The notes beneath the pieces are model-generated. The model made no database searches and was not told the origin of the DNA. It worked only from the letters and a program-made list of their open reading frames with translations. The position numbers and the translations under genes were made by a program. Below are positions 1-9,810 of a stretch of 40,658 nucleotides of DNA, piece by piece (position 1 is the first letter of the stretch; the number at the start of each line of letters is the position of its first letter). The DNA is taken from IMG/VR virus record IMGVR_UViG_3300035698_009869, positions 1 to 40,658 of that record. One strand, 5' to 3'. The stretch is from a virus.

Positions 1-127
1 ATTATAGTATGCATCATTATTATTCTCTTTCAAGGAAGAAAAAGGATGCCGATGGGTATCAAAAGGACTTTTCCAAAGAGGAAATCCAAGAGGAATTTTC
101 TCTTCCTACATCCGTAACTCTAAACAA
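1..127. repeat. Terminal direct repeat, left copy
   Basis: Bases 1-127 are identical to 40532-40658. The length, 127, equals a common maximum assembler k-mer, so this is most simply the overlap of a circular contig rather than a biological terminal repeat. Joining the ends restores one continuous reading frame, which supports circularity or circular permutation. Confidence 0.95.
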
Positions 128-266
128 ATATGGAGAGGATATACAATTTACATTTAAAAGACGAGATTATAAAGATTTCTGTAACTGGATCGAGAAAGAA
201 TTAATTGGTTTTCTGAAGAATGCAATTACGCTGCATTCATACAAAAGGGAAAGTGATTGGGGCTAA
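1..266 (+). CDS. C-terminal part of the junction-spanning gene (starts at 39589)
   Basis: This is the 3' end of the gene that begins at 39589. Across the join the reading frame continues without a stop and ends at the TAA at 264-266, giving a 402-residue protein. The ATG at 9 is internal and has no convincing ribosome binding site, so an 85-residue protein starting there is probably an artefact of where the circle was cut. The segment is rich in Lys, Glu and Phe and has no recognised domain. The next gene follows after three bases. Confidence 0.85.
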   Translation, partial: YSMHHYYSLSRKKKDADGYQKDFSKEEIQEEFSLPTSVTLNKYGEDIQFTFKRRDYKDFCNWIEKELIGFLKNAITLHSYKRESDWG

Positions 267-269
267 ACA

Positions 270-479
270 ATGACTAACTTTGAAGAGAAATACAACGAAC
301 TTAAAGGGAAATACGAGAAGATAAAAGATGAGTTTGAGCTTCTCAAAACCTATGTTGAGAATTATGGGTTCTGTAAAACTCTATACGAAGAACATGATTT
401 AACTCAATCCAAATACAGTTCTCGTGCTAAGAAGATAGTAAACCTATTGTTTGAGAGGATTAGGAAATTTGAGCTTTAA
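270..479 (+). CDS. Small coiled-coil protein, function unknown
   Basis: A 69-residue charged protein. Residues 1-30 have a Lys/Glu-rich heptad-like pattern that suggests a short coiled coil, and the C-terminus is basic. It starts three bases after the preceding stop, so it is probably translationally coupled to the junction-spanning gene and is the last gene of the plus-strand arm. Its stop overlaps the stop of the convergent fibre gene by four bases, so the two arms meet here with no intergenic space. I do not recognise a family. Confidence 0.7.
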   Translation: MTNFEEKYNELKGKYEKIKDEFELLKTYVENYGFCKTLYEEHDLTQSKYSSRAKKIVNLLFERIRKFEL

Positions 480-1576
480 GAACTGGATTCGTATTCTAAA
501 CCAACCGCATAAATGTAGAGGCTTCTATCGGGGGAAACATATTGATTATGAATCTGTACTCCGAGATAATCACCGGCATTTAGATTAGAGAGGCTTCCAA
601 CCCAATCCCTTTGAAGAGTAGAATCGTTCCCTACGAAGAAAGACCCAGAAGTATCAAAAGCTCCATCCTCGTACGAATCCCCAATACTCATTACTTTAGT
701 TTGAACAGTATAATTTGGACTATTCAAATTCTGATAGGTCACGAAAACCGCTCCCGAAGCATTTGTTGAGCAATCTTCAGGAATAACAATAACCGGCATT
801 TGAGTTTTTGTCCCGGAAAGAACCTTAATCCCACCAACCACCGCACCGGACCCCCAATCAAGGCTCTGAAAATACCTTTCAGAATTCATCTCAAATAAGA
901 TCGTTCTAGAAGTAGCGCTTCCGCAAACCCCCGTGGCGCCCTGCGATCCTTGCAAACCAGTCGAACCCTGGGCACCAAGGAAAGTATCCTCTTGAATGGT
1001 TAATCTACATCTATCCGCTACAAAGTTCCACACATAGGAAGGAATGTGTAAGTTGGCTGTTTGAGAGCCACGGATCCTAATAACATCCCCAGAGGTTAAT
1101 GCTTGATGAATTTTAATTGAAGATGTATTAAATTGATAGTTGCCAGTCATACATTGCGGGAATTCTGCTCCATCAATCTTAACGCCATTTTTCTCGACCC
1201 AGGCCAACATACCCATTTTAGTGTTACCGACTGTTTCAATCGAATAATCTGCAGAGATCCAAAAATTGCCAGTTTGGTTAACAATTACTGCTCCAGATGA
1301 TTGAACAGTGAAGTTTGCACCGGAAGCAAAGGCAGAGTCAATAGGAACTGTTAAGGTCGCAATACCAGACGCCACTCCAGAATCAGAGTTATTATATCCA
1401 GAGAACTTAATGCCTTCTGAACCAACCCCAGTAGAGCCAGCGATTCCGGTTGCACCAGAAAGACCAGTAGAGCCAGCGATTCCGGTTGCACCAGAAAGAC
1501 CAGTGTAACCTTGGATTCCTGTCGCCCCAGTCGATCCTGCTCCGCCTTGAATTGATAAACTTCGACTTGTACTCAT
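476..1576 (-). CDS. Collagen-like fibre protein with C1q-like domain
   Basis: 366 residues. After a short head, Gly-X-Y triplets rich in GATG and GSTG run from about residue 12 to 52. A beta-rich segment of about 140 residues follows that resembles the C1q/TNF-like jelly roll, with alternating hydrophobic strands ending in a W-N-F-V motif. A second short collagen stretch (about residues 201-219) precedes a second beta-rich domain. This is the usual build of trimeric phage fibre tips: collagen stalk, then receptor-binding head. AAGGA lies six bases before the ATG. It is the last minus-strand gene, a usual place for host-recognition proteins. The role in receptor binding is inferred. Confidence 0.8.
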   Translation of the reverse strand: MSTSRSLSIQGGAGSTGATGIQGYTGLSGATGIAGSTGLSGATGIAGSTGVGSEGIKFSGYNNSDSGVASGIATLTVPIDSAFASGANFTVQSSGAVIVNQTGNFWISADYSIETVGNTKMGMLAWVEKNGVKIDGAEFPQCMTGNYQFNTSSIKIHQALTSGDVIRIRGSQTANLHIPSYVWNFVADRCRLTIQEDTFLGAQGSTGLQGSQGATGVCGSATSRTILFEMNSERYFQSLDWGSGAVVGGIKVLSGTKTQMPVIVIPEDCSTNASGAVFVTYQNLNSPNYTVQTKVMSIGDSYEDGAFDTSGSFFVGNDSTLQRDWVGSLSNLNAGDYLGVQIHNQYVSPDRSLYIYAVGLEYESSS

Positions 1577-1606
1577 ATCGGTTCCTTAAAAAATTTTCAT
1601 TGTTCT

Positions 1607-1749
1607 CTAATCAATATCAGTAATCTCGCGGAACTGTAACTCAAAAGAGATCCATTGAGTTCCAACGGCATTCTTAGTCGCTCTCATTAAATGCTTTGAG
1701 TATTGTTTGAAGATATAACTTTTGCCTTAATTTGCTGAAAATAACTCAT
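1607..1749 (-). pseudogene. Small gene needing a -1 frameshift (47 residues if joined)
   Basis: An ATG at 1749 has a good ribosome site (AAGGA, 8 bases away) and lies about 45 bases downstream of a late-promoter motif. The frame stops after 20 codons. In the -1 frame a coherent peptide continues to a TAG at 1607. Changing frame at the A-run in GGCAAAAG joins them into 47 residues, with a C-terminal part containing RATKNAVGTQWISFELQFRE. An internal ATG at 1687 could also give a 26-residue product. It may be a decayed gene, an indel error or a real frameshift. Function unknown; position suggests a fibre accessory protein. Confidence 0.4.
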
Positions 1750-1792
1750 ACTATGTTTCCTTTGTCTAAAAGTTGGTATAAGACATGGCTAA

Positions 1793-1808
1793 AGTTATAG
1801 AATACTCT
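1793..1808 (-). promoter_or_regulatory. Late-promoter motif, copy 1
   Basis: Reads AGAGTATTCTATAACT on the minus strand and matches the shared core A[AG]TA[AT]TCTAT. It stands just after the stop of the long fibre gene and about 45 bases before the small frameshifted gene and the collagen-like fibre gene. Confidence 0.6.
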
Positions 1809-1815
1809 AACGCAC

Positions 1816-4800
1816 CTAGACTATCAACCAGAATGTTCCTGTGTTTTGTATCTTCAAAGAATCCCATTGGGATAAAACCTGAGTATTGCTATCATTTATC
1901 AACTCAAACCCATTTGTTTTAACGGTTGTTGAATTATCAGGATCTATATTTGAGATCGTAAAAATCTTCCCTGTAGTATAATCCGAAACACTCAAAAGAT
2001 TTATTTGGATCGCTCCAGAGCACATTACCGTATCATTTGTAGGACCAACATCATAATCATTTGTAACCTTAACAATGTTCAGGGCTAAACCTGTAAAGGT
2101 AACTGCCGTCTCTTCTAAAGCAAATTTCTTATCAGTACTACCACTATTGGTCCAATAAGGTTTCGAGTCAGTTGTTTTGACCCACATAGTATCTGTAGCG
2201 GCTGGATGGGAAGCAACTTTTGAGAGTTGCATGCCAATCGGGTCCAAAAGGCCATCAATTGTCATCTTACCGACTACATGACAATCCCCAGAAACACGAA
2301 CATCCCCACCAAAAGTAGAAGTGTTCGTGTCTCCGTCATAAGTGAGTTGACTCGAAGTTGTTAACACTCCATTAGAATCAGTTATTAAGATCCTCTTGGC
2401 AGTTAGGTCTTCAGGATTATCGAATGCATCTCCCAGAGAGAACGAACATACACCATTTTCTAAGCAAGTAAAACAGTACTGAGAATTGCTTCCGGAAGCG
2501 TCTGGTTTAGTTTTTGTGAACTCTCCGGCAACGTCTGACAGCCAATATGTGTCTCCAGCAGTGATATTGGTTGCTTCTGAAGTAACGGCAGTCCATTCTA
2601 AAGCTGTCCCGGAAACCACTCCTGAGAAGGTAATCGTTATATTTGAGCCACTCACTTCCGTGACTATACCATCTGCTGTAGCGATATCTGCTGTTGCTGC
2701 CGCTTGTTTCCAATTCCCTGAATTATCCACATATGCTGCTTGGAGCAAAGTTAACCCATGACCTGGTTGAGTAAAGACCCTAGAGTTCAGATTCTGACCT
2801 ATTATCTTCCCTTTAACATCTAAATTGTGATACATGGTCCAAGTTGCTTCATAAACAGTATCTTGAACCCGATCCTCATCAAAGACTTTGGATTCGATAT
2901 CACGGAAACCAGTGGAAACGTCTGATGTTGTAGTCGTGATATCGAATCCATCTATAAGGTAACCCTCTGACGAAGGGTACCCGAGACCAAGTGAACCATT
3001 GTCCGCTTGGATTATTAATTCGCATGCCGGTAAATCAGTATCTCTCAAAACCTCATCTTGAAGATCAATGGCTGGGCTATGAATAAACCATCCACCCCTT
3101 TCAGCAACCCCTTTTAATCGATAACGGCCTTTTCCGAAGGTATCTCTCCGATAAGCATGTTCTTGTCCTGTTCTGTACTCCCAATCCTCGGTTAAAGCTG
3201 AACCAAATGCTGAAATGCTGGCAGATAATGGAGCTGACTCCCAATTCCTTATCTGGTTCTCAGAATCGATATTAAAACGGCCATAATTTAGATTATCAAG
3301 ATCCCTCGGGGGAATCGCAATTCCCATAAACTGAGGACCAGCAAAGGTTTCATATCTTCTTGAAGGTTCCCAACCGTATCCTTCTATAGGAAGTAATCCA
3401 TTTAAGTTAGGTGAAGTAGGATCAGGAATAACACTATAATTTCCATTCCCACACGGATTAGTAACTGGTTTCTTTCCAATGATATCTCGGATAGCAAGTC
3501 TTTGACCAACCGAAGCAGAGTCTGGAAGGATCTTCATCTCAGGACCTAAGCATCCAATGCTTGGGGTTTCTAACCCAATTCCACCGTCTGGAGTATCCGC
3601 TCCACCTGGGGGAAGGGCAATACCGCCTTCTCCAGGAATAACGAAATCACCGCCGCCGCCTAATCCGGTTGGAATGGGAACGTCATCGGTGGGGGGCAAA
3701 TATGGTGTGTAAGGGGGATCAGAAGGTTCTTCAGGTACTCTTACTTCCCATCTCCAAAGACCTTCAACAGACCCATTTAACCAATGAGGATGATTAGAGT
3801 TTGGATCGTATCTGTGATGAACTAATCTCCATAATCCCCTATCTCCGGGCTCTTCCCAATCAGGTTTCATAAAGTCTTGAGGAGCATCTCTAGTCTGATC
3901 CATATAATAATAACCGCCGGTCCATATATGGTCTGAGTTAATTGGTTGCCCATCTAAATTGATCCCACAATTATGCTTATCGCCTCCTGGATGACCTGCA
4001 TGCTCGTATCCTGATCTGACCCAGGATCCGAAAGCTCCTGTAAAGTCATTGGCTTTAATAGAACCTGATTGACCTTCTCCAACAGCTGTTTTTAAACCGA
4101 AAGCACCAATACCGTCTCCAGATTTAGCATAGTCTAAAGTACAAGTGGCCCCACCTTCTTTAGCGAAGTTGACCTTTTTAGGATTAATATCTGGATCATG
4201 AAACTCTGAGGTAGGATCAACACCACCAGGCATACGAGAAATCTTCTGAATTACTAAAGATCCTTGTAAACCTGCTGATCTTTCCGAGTCTCTGTTATTT
4301 CCTTCTATATCCGCGAAAGTAGTACTGTGTTTGGCTGGGCCTTCTTCTCGATGATGAATTATAAGAGAATTAGCTGATTTATCAAAACCTGGGATCTTTG
4401 CACCAACAATTGGGAAGAATATAGGAACCTGTTCTGTTTCCTTAGTTGCTGCTACTATAATACCTGGAGTTCCAGGAAGGAGATCATCTTGGCCGGTAAA
4501 GATCATTTTCTTCATTCGGGTGTCTAATGAGAACTCTTCATTACCAGGACTTAGTATCCTTGGATCTGCTTGATGTGTTACATCATCGCTAAAGTATCTG
4601 GTTTCATCATTATTAGGATCATTAGGGTCTCTGGATTCTCCTTTAACGACCAAATCAAATATTGGAAGTAAGGCCCGGTCATCAGCTCCGGCAGTCTTTG
4701 TTACGGTTACTTGAGGTGCTGGAGCTGGAGCTGTCCCGCCTCCTCCTGGAGTGATTGGGGGAATCTCAACAGAAACTCCGGTACCTTCTTCCATAACGAC

Positions 4801-5172
4801 TGGGAAGATTTGTCCACCATAATATCCTTGAGGTCTCTCTTTATAGTCTCGGAAGGCGGCATCTTTAGCAATTGGACCAACATCCGGGCCGATAACGGGT
4901 ATATTGAACCAATAAAAGGCACCATTAACATCCCCATACCGTTTGAAGATATCCTTGTTTTGGAGGGTGGTTTGCGGATCTAAATTAGAATACATGGACT
5001 TTTCATTCCTGGTTGCCATATATGTCGTATTGATCATACACGGATGCCAGGGATGGGTTATCTTTCCATTATTAATATCGAAAGCAGCAAGCAAGGGGGA
5101 ATCTGCGGTATCCATAGCATGCTCTCTACCAACTATAAAACCCCAATTATGTTTACTGTGTGATTCTAACAT
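1816..5172 (-). CDS. Large tail fibre / tail spike-like protein
   Basis: I place the start at the ATG at 5172, one base after the hub gene's TAA, with GGGAG upstream; the ATG at 5220 would overlap the hub gene by 47 bases. The product is 1118 residues. The N-terminal half has two Gly/Pro-rich linkers (near residues 150-170 and 500-545) between aromatic-rich globular parts with many Trp, Tyr, His and Asp. The last 300 residues show short beta repeats with VSGDCHVVGKMTIDG-type shaft sequence and a W-V-K-T-T motif common in phage fibre C-termini. Position after the hub fits a central or side fibre. No enzymatic motif is certain; glycan-degrading activity is possible but unproven. Confidence 0.75.
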   Translation of the reverse strand: MLESHSKHNWGFIVGREHAMDTADSPLLAAFDINNGKITHPWHPCMINTTYMATRNEKSMYSNLDPQTTLQNKDIFKRYGDVNGAFYWFNIPVIGPDVGPIAKDAAFRDYKERPQGYYGGQIFPVVMEEGTGVSVEIPPITPGGGGTAPAPAPQVTVTKTAGADDRALLPIFDLVVKGESRDPNDPNNDETRYFSDDVTHQADPRILSPGNEEFSLDTRMKKMIFTGQDDLLPGTPGIIVAATKETEQVPIFFPIVGAKIPGFDKSANSLIIHHREEGPAKHSTTFADIEGNNRDSERSAGLQGSLVIQKISRMPGGVDPTSEFHDPDINPKKVNFAKEGGATCTLDYAKSGDGIGAFGLKTAVGEGQSGSIKANDFTGAFGSWVRSGYEHAGHPGGDKHNCGINLDGQPINSDHIWTGGYYYMDQTRDAPQDFMKPDWEEPGDRGLWRLVHHRYDPNSNHPHWLNGSVEGLWRWEVRVPEEPSDPPYTPYLPPTDDVPIPTGLGGGGDFVIPGEGGIALPPGGADTPDGGIGLETPSIGCLGPEMKILPDSASVGQRLAIRDIIGKKPVTNPCGNGNYSVIPDPTSPNLNGLLPIEGYGWEPSRRYETFAGPQFMGIAIPPRDLDNLNYGRFNIDSENQIRNWESAPLSASISAFGSALTEDWEYRTGQEHAYRRDTFGKGRYRLKGVAERGGWFIHSPAIDLQDEVLRDTDLPACELIIQADNGSLGLGYPSSEGYLIDGFDITTTTSDVSTGFRDIESKVFDEDRVQDTVYEATWTMYHNLDVKGKIIGQNLNSRVFTQPGHGLTLLQAAYVDNSGNWKQAAATADIATADGIVTEVSGSNITITFSGVVSGTALEWTAVTSEATNITAGDTYWLSDVAGEFTKTKPDASGSNSQYCFTCLENGVCSFSLGDAFDNPEDLTAKRILITDSNGVLTTSSQLTYDGDTNTSTFGGDVRVSGDCHVVGKMTIDGLLDPIGMQLSKVASHPAATDTMWVKTTDSKPYWTNSGSTDKKFALEETAVTFTGLALNIVKVTNDYDVGPTNDTVMCSGAIQINLLSVSDYTTGKIFTISNIDPDNSTTVKTNGFELINDSNTQVLSQWDSLKIQNTGTFWLIV

Positions 5173-5173
5173 A

Positions 5174-7711
5174 TTATTTCTTTCTCCCGGTTTCTTCTGA
5201 GCCCCATTTCGATCCAGCATAATCTCTAGGCAGTCTGTATATGATGTTTCTTAGGGTTTGTGGGATCAACTCACTTAACTGTTTAATTGCTCGTTTATCC
5301 CGTGCATTAAATGTCATTGAAGTTCCACCCTTTTTTCTAATCATATATTTGACAGACCTTATAAGTGGATCTATTTTCGGAAGGTTATAAATCCCAGAAT
5401 AAGTCTGAGATCCGACTAAGTCATTTCTCATCATCGAAAATGCAAGGTTTGCCGATTTAGAAAGTATTGTACTAACCTCTAATTCATTAAGGGCAGTCAC
5501 TGGATATTTGAGATCAACCATTGGGAAGTGTCCGGCCTTTGATGAATCGACCACGCTCATGTCCCGATTAAATTGATACCTTGCTTCCACCAGATCACTG
5601 TAAAGCATTTCGACCGGAACCAGCCCCTTATACCCAGGTTCGTATTCTTCAACCCCAATCTCGGCCGATGAGAGATAATACTTCTGATCCCGTTGCATGT
5701 TGTTCAGTAATTCAATCGTTAATGGTATCCCAATAGTAAAGTCCTCGGCAATCCTACTCGTTAATGCTGTTAACCCAGTCGTTAGAGCACATTCATACGG
5801 GATACAATGAAGTCCGCTTAGGTTTTCAACCTGTCCGGGGTAAATCTTTCTGGCAGCACCAAATCCAGTAGCTTCCGTCGATATTTCAGTAATTTGAAGA
5901 ATACCAAGCGACTGATTAACAACATTAACCTGATACGGTGCCGGTAAATTAATATTAAAGTCAAAGTTAGCCTTTCCGTCCACCTGCTCCATATCCCAAC
6001 CTTCTAAATGGGATATCTCCCGCATACCCAATTCGGTTGAGTTATAGAAAATGCGGCAATAATCCATATAAACGTCAGAAGGTTGTAATTGACCTAAGGA
6101 AGGATCTAATTTAGAAGCCATAACGGTTTCAAAACTTTTAATCTCTTTAAGGTCGTTTGGATTAATTCTCCAGGTCTTTCTCCAATGTTTTCTAATAGAC
6201 TGTGCCCTAGCGTTTGCCTTAGCCGGAGTTAATTGAATACCCCTATTATCCTGAAAGTACGTTTCGTTATCCTTATACTTTCCATCGGCCACTTCAAACA
6301 TATATTTCTTAACGGCCTCTTCTAAAAGGTTACAGAGATATAACCTTCTAACGGCTTCCCCAGAAGTAAGGTTGGAGTTTGTAGCGAATAAGGACTCCAT
6401 TAATCTTCCTAGAGTTCCAAAACCCCAATTATCCAGGGCGGCGCTGATTGGATGATACTCCCCGGCTCTTACGATGTATGTGTCCCCTTGGGCAACACCA
6501 CCGAGCTTACCAGTTTTACGCCAGGTTTCATCATGAGGACAAAGTATAACATTCTCTAACGTCCTAGTAAGGCCATAATCATTCGTAGTTTCCGGAGTGG
6601 TGCTGGTTGGGTCATCCCATTCAGACTTAAACATAAACATGCATTCGAACTTCCTCTTGCATGTAGAGACTATGGTGTTTGGTCTTATATTAGCATTATC
6701 CCTGGACTCAATGAAGTTACCAAGGATTCTATTAGAGTAAGTCTGAATTACAGCCGGCACACTGAAGACTGGATTCCTGGTTGCTTCATCCTGGTTTCTA
6801 AAGTGGAAGTCTCCATTACCATCAGTGTAGATCTCAAACCTACCCAGGTCGCACATTTCTGAAATAATAAGGTCAATTCTCTTTTGCTCGTAGATCTTAT
6901 TAAGAAGTGGGAAATTATTGTCTAATTGACCTACGCTGGCGTCTAAAATGATCTTTGGATCCCACGAATCATTCGACACTGAACTACCTTCCGAAGAAGG
7001 AGCCCCAATATGCGGACTTTCATACTTGTCCATTAAAAATTCGGATCGCCAATAGTTTATATCAACGCCATTCTTTATATTGCTGGCATAGGAATCGGTC
7101 CATCGATTTAAGAGGTGAAATGCTAACTGAAACGGGGACCAGGGCTCCCCAGTAACCGTATTAATAGTCTCTTCAAGGTAACGGTTCTCATTAAATTGGC
7201 TTCCGATGTTCCTTAAAAAAGAAGCTGACCCACCAAATCCATATTGTTGGTATTCCCCGGACTCTCCGCCAATAGGGACTCTAATGACGTTATTAATCTG
7301 TCTCAACATATTAATTTGGGCTGAGAACATGGTTTTACCCAGTAACCATCTACCATCTGCGATCTTAAACTTAATATAGAATTCCTGATAGGGTTCGTAT
7401 TGAAGAACCAGGACCGGAATATTAATATCCGTATATCCAGTGTCTAAAGCCTTTCCGACCTGCTCAACTCGGGTCCCTTTAATAGTAAGTTTATGGAATA
7501 AACCCCAATTGAATCCTAATGGGTCCATTTCCCCTAGAGGCTGTCCTTCCCCTAAGTCTACAGAACCGGTAAGTGCCGCTGCTAATACAGCATTGTTTCT
7601 ATGCACCAAAATCGATCCAATAAATGGAGCAGTTCCTGCTTGAAGTTCCCAGAAAAAGTCCTGGGCCATGATTGGCACGTCATCGACATAAAGGTTCGTC
7701 TGAGCTCTCAT
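5174..7711 (-). CDS. Tail hub-like / baseplate protein
   Basis: 845 residues. Around residues 285-310 the sequence has the pattern of a baseplate-hub module: a helix (IISEMCDLGRFEIYTD) followed by a G-N-G-D-F-H-F turn, as in late-control-D-like or gp27-like hubs and Gp37-like siphovirus proteins. The N-terminal 150 residues are beta-rich. The C-terminus is basic and carries a degenerate R-K-K end. The gene follows a likely distal-tail protein and precedes the long fibre, the usual tip order. The ATG is three bases after the previous stop, so coupled translation is likely. The hub role is an inference from motif and order. Confidence 0.6.
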   Translation of the reverse strand: MRAQTNLYVDDVPIMAQDFFWELQAGTAPFIGSILVHRNNAVLAAALTGSVDLGEGQPLGEMDPLGFNWGLFHKLTIKGTRVEQVGKALDTGYTDINIPVLVLQYEPYQEFYIKFKIADGRWLLGKTMFSAQINMLRQINNVIRVPIGGESGEYQQYGFGGSASFLRNIGSQFNENRYLEETINTVTGEPWSPFQLAFHLLNRWTDSYASNIKNGVDINYWRSEFLMDKYESPHIGAPSSEGSSVSNDSWDPKIILDASVGQLDNNFPLLNKIYEQKRIDLIISEMCDLGRFEIYTDGNGDFHFRNQDEATRNPVFSVPAVIQTYSNRILGNFIESRDNANIRPNTIVSTCKRKFECMFMFKSEWDDPTSTTPETTNDYGLTRTLENVILCPHDETWRKTGKLGGVAQGDTYIVRAGEYHPISAALDNWGFGTLGRLMESLFATNSNLTSGEAVRRLYLCNLLEEAVKKYMFEVADGKYKDNETYFQDNRGIQLTPAKANARAQSIRKHWRKTWRINPNDLKEIKSFETVMASKLDPSLGQLQPSDVYMDYCRIFYNSTELGMREISHLEGWDMEQVDGKANFDFNINLPAPYQVNVVNQSLGILQITEISTEATGFGAARKIYPGQVENLSGLHCIPYECALTTGLTALTSRIAEDFTIGIPLTIELLNNMQRDQKYYLSSAEIGVEEYEPGYKGLVPVEMLYSDLVEARYQFNRDMSVVDSSKAGHFPMVDLKYPVTALNELEVSTILSKSANLAFSMMRNDLVGSQTYSGIYNLPKIDPLIRSVKYMIRKKGGTSMTFNARDKRAIKQLSELIPQTLRNIIYRLPRDYAGSKWGSEETGRKK

Positions 7712-7714
7712 TGG

Positions 7715-9103
7715 TTACCCCATTATAGTATAATTTCGGATTACTTCTAAGACATATGTTTTCTTTGCTTTATTACCTTCAACCCCAGCGGTTGTGACAC
7801 CTAGTCTTTCCCGATATGATTCCCGATCGAGATAATAAATGCCCGGGTCCAACCTTTCGGGCGAGATACAACGTTGCCCAATCCTCTCTAAAGTTGCCTT
7901 TGTCTGTAAAGTCTTAAGCAAACCAACAGAAGATTTAGTGACGCCGCCGGCTGTAAAGTCAGTAGTGTTTTGATCTACAATGCTCATCATGTTCTCGGAC
8001 TCAATGCTAATATAAGGATACCCATCCGTAATAATATCAACGGACAGTGAAACATTAAGTTTGTTCTGAGTGGTGTCAATGCTATAGTTGTCTTTCTTAA
8101 TAAAAACCGACCCGGCAGCAACGGTCTTATTAAGGTGGTCTACTAAGAAGGGTCTTATATGAGTCTCGTACTGATGCTGCAGTTTAGTATAATTGTAAGA
8201 TACGTCTAAGAAGACCGTATACTTGACGTCTGCCGACAGATAAGTCTTAATATCGTATGAATCCACAGTCTGGATCTCTGGATACTCAATTGGAGCAAGA
8301 CCACCCGCTGTTGCCGTTCCCGTAGTAATAACCCCACCGGCCCCGTCTGGAGTCGGGATCATTGAATCGGGAGCACCAACTTTAAAGAATGTCCCCTTTT
8401 CTGGATTAGCCGTATATTCTGTAATAACACAATTTACACCAGTCCGTAATGAATCATAAACGTCCCCAACCTTATCGGGAATACTTTGATAAACTAATTC
8501 AACTGATCCCTGGGCCCTATCTTTAGAGTAGTCAATCTCGGTAACATTGAGAGAGGTTTTCTTCCAGGTTTCTATATCCTCTGTTGGCTCAAACGCCGCT
8601 AATAGCTGAAATGCATATGCTTCAATATCATTCATGGCATGATCATAAGCGTCTGTCCCATTACCGGAAGTATATTCGGCTGATACATTCAAAGACGGGA
8701 ACCCATTTATATTTCTCTGAATATTAATGGTACCATCCCGCCTATACGCGAACCCTGAGGTTCCACCGGAAGTTACTAAAGGAGCAGACTTCCAAACAAT
8801 AATTGTTATTGGGACTGAGATTAGATTACCGACATCAAAGTCGAATCCAGTTTTCTCAAATTGGAAGCGGCTTCTCTGAAGATAAACCTGGTTTGGGGAG
8901 AATTCAAAAGTCTTTACCGAACCACCAATATCAAACTCTATTTCAATAGTATCGACATCGTAAATCAATGTTAGTAATTGCATTGCTTCATAGTCGTCCT
9001 TTGTGAGGAGGGCATCGCACTTAATCGTAACGTCTTTGACCCCGTCGTTGATAGATGGTTTTTTATGCAGCTTAAAAGAGTTGTTTCCGTATCTTAGTCT
9101 CAT
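7715..9103 (-). CDS. Probable distal tail / tail-tip structural protein
   Basis: 462 residues from the ATG at 9103, which shares bases with the previous gene's stop (TAATG overlap), a sign of coupled translation; an upstream in-frame ATG at 9139 lies inside the previous gene and lacks a good site. The protein is beta-rich: the first 120 residues hold alternating strands, the centre a Thr/Gly-rich loop, and the C-terminal region more beta strands. No family is recognised with certainty. It lies between the glycine-zipper genes and the hub, where many tailed phages encode the distal tail protein, so that is the working assignment. Confidence 0.45.
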   Translation of the reverse strand: MRLRYGNNSFKLHKKPSINDGVKDVTIKCDALLTKDDYEAMQLLTLIYDVDTIEIEFDIGGSVKTFEFSPNQVYLQRSRFQFEKTGFDFDVGNLISVPITIIVWKSAPLVTSGGTSGFAYRRDGTINIQRNINGFPSLNVSAEYTSGNGTDAYDHAMNDIEAYAFQLLAAFEPTEDIETWKKTSLNVTEIDYSKDRAQGSVELVYQSIPDKVGDVYDSLRTGVNCVITEYTANPEKGTFFKVGAPDSMIPTPDGAGGVITTGTATAGGLAPIEYPEIQTVDSYDIKTYLSADVKYTVFLDVSYNYTKLQHQYETHIRPFLVDHLNKTVAAGSVFIKKDNYSIDTTQNKLNVSLSVDIITDGYPYISIESENMMSIVDQNTTDFTAGGVTKSSVGLLKTLQTKATLERIGQRCISPERLDPGIYYLDRESYRERLGVTTAGVEGNKAKKTYVLEVIRNYTIMG

Positions 9104-9810
9104 TATGGTAACCTTCTGCTGTCGGTTCTTTGAAACCAATCATAAGTGTTGTTATCTGGTACCTCGGCATCATCTGCCATTTCATTGACCCTAATGACTG
9201 TGTTAACCTGTGCTCTTACTTGCAACGCAATCAACTTAGCCGCATTTCCTAATTGTCGGTCATCTACTGTTGTCCCAGTCCGATGATACGTCTCAACATA
9301 TTGTTCGAGTCTTTTTTGAATAGCCTTTTCAGTGTTAATATCATCATCGTAAGCAGCATCAATTAAGGCACCTGCAATTGCACCAACTGCGGTACCAATT
9401 CCAGCCCCAATAATAGCACCAATACCTCCAAATCCAGCCCCTATTCCAGCACCAACCTTAGCCCCGGCTGCCATACCGACTCCAACGGTTACTGCAGTGA
9501 GCGCTGCTTTCTGATAATTGACCATTCTCTCTGTTGGGGCGGATGCGGCATTACTAGCACCAAAAACGGCTCTTGCTAGGCCCATTCCTGCTGCATCTTC
9601 GGCAGGAGCCAATGATCCTGCTATGGTTGGCATTAATTTTTCAACCATAAAACTCATTTCTCCCAATCGGGATGCCTCCTCGCACTTCATTGCCAAAGCA
9701 GCAAAGTTAGACTGAAGATCCTTCTGAATGGTGTCACTTGTAAAGTAATCCATCTCCTGGTAAGGATTATTTGGATCGGAGCGGTCGACTTCTTTTACCT
9801 TTTTAGCCAT
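9103..9810 (-). CDS. Glycine-zipper virion protein, paralogue A
   Basis: 235 residues. Residues 104-152 form a striking glycine zipper (GAGIGAGFGGIGAIIGAGIG within it), a long hydrophobic Gly/Ala segment able to insert in a membrane. It is followed by an acidic turn (YDDD) and a helical C-terminal domain of about 60 residues. The N-terminal 100 residues are amphipathic and begin with MAKK. The overall plan, including helices on both sides of the zipper, matches the next two genes, so the three look like tandem paralogues. SD GGGAG is seven bases from the start. Lying where tape-measure genes normally are, it may form a channel or be ejected; this is inferred. Confidence 0.65.
   Translation of the reverse strand: MAKKVKEVDRSDPNNPYQEMDYFTSDTIQKDLQSNFAALAMKCEEASRLGEMSFMVEKLMPTIAGSLAPAEDAAGMGLARAVFGASNAASAPTERMVNYQKAALTAVTVGVGMAAGAKVGAGIGAGFGGIGAIIGAGIGTAVGAIAGALIDAAYDDDINTEKAIQKRLEQYVETYHRTGTTVDDRQLGNAAKLIALQVRAQVNTVIRVNEMADDAEVPDNNTYDWFQRTDSRRLP

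Noticed and set aside
1308-1508. 66-residue plus-strand frame with Pro/Val repeats
   Set aside because: It is the reverse of the collagen-like repeats of the fibre gene; repetition comes from the other strand.
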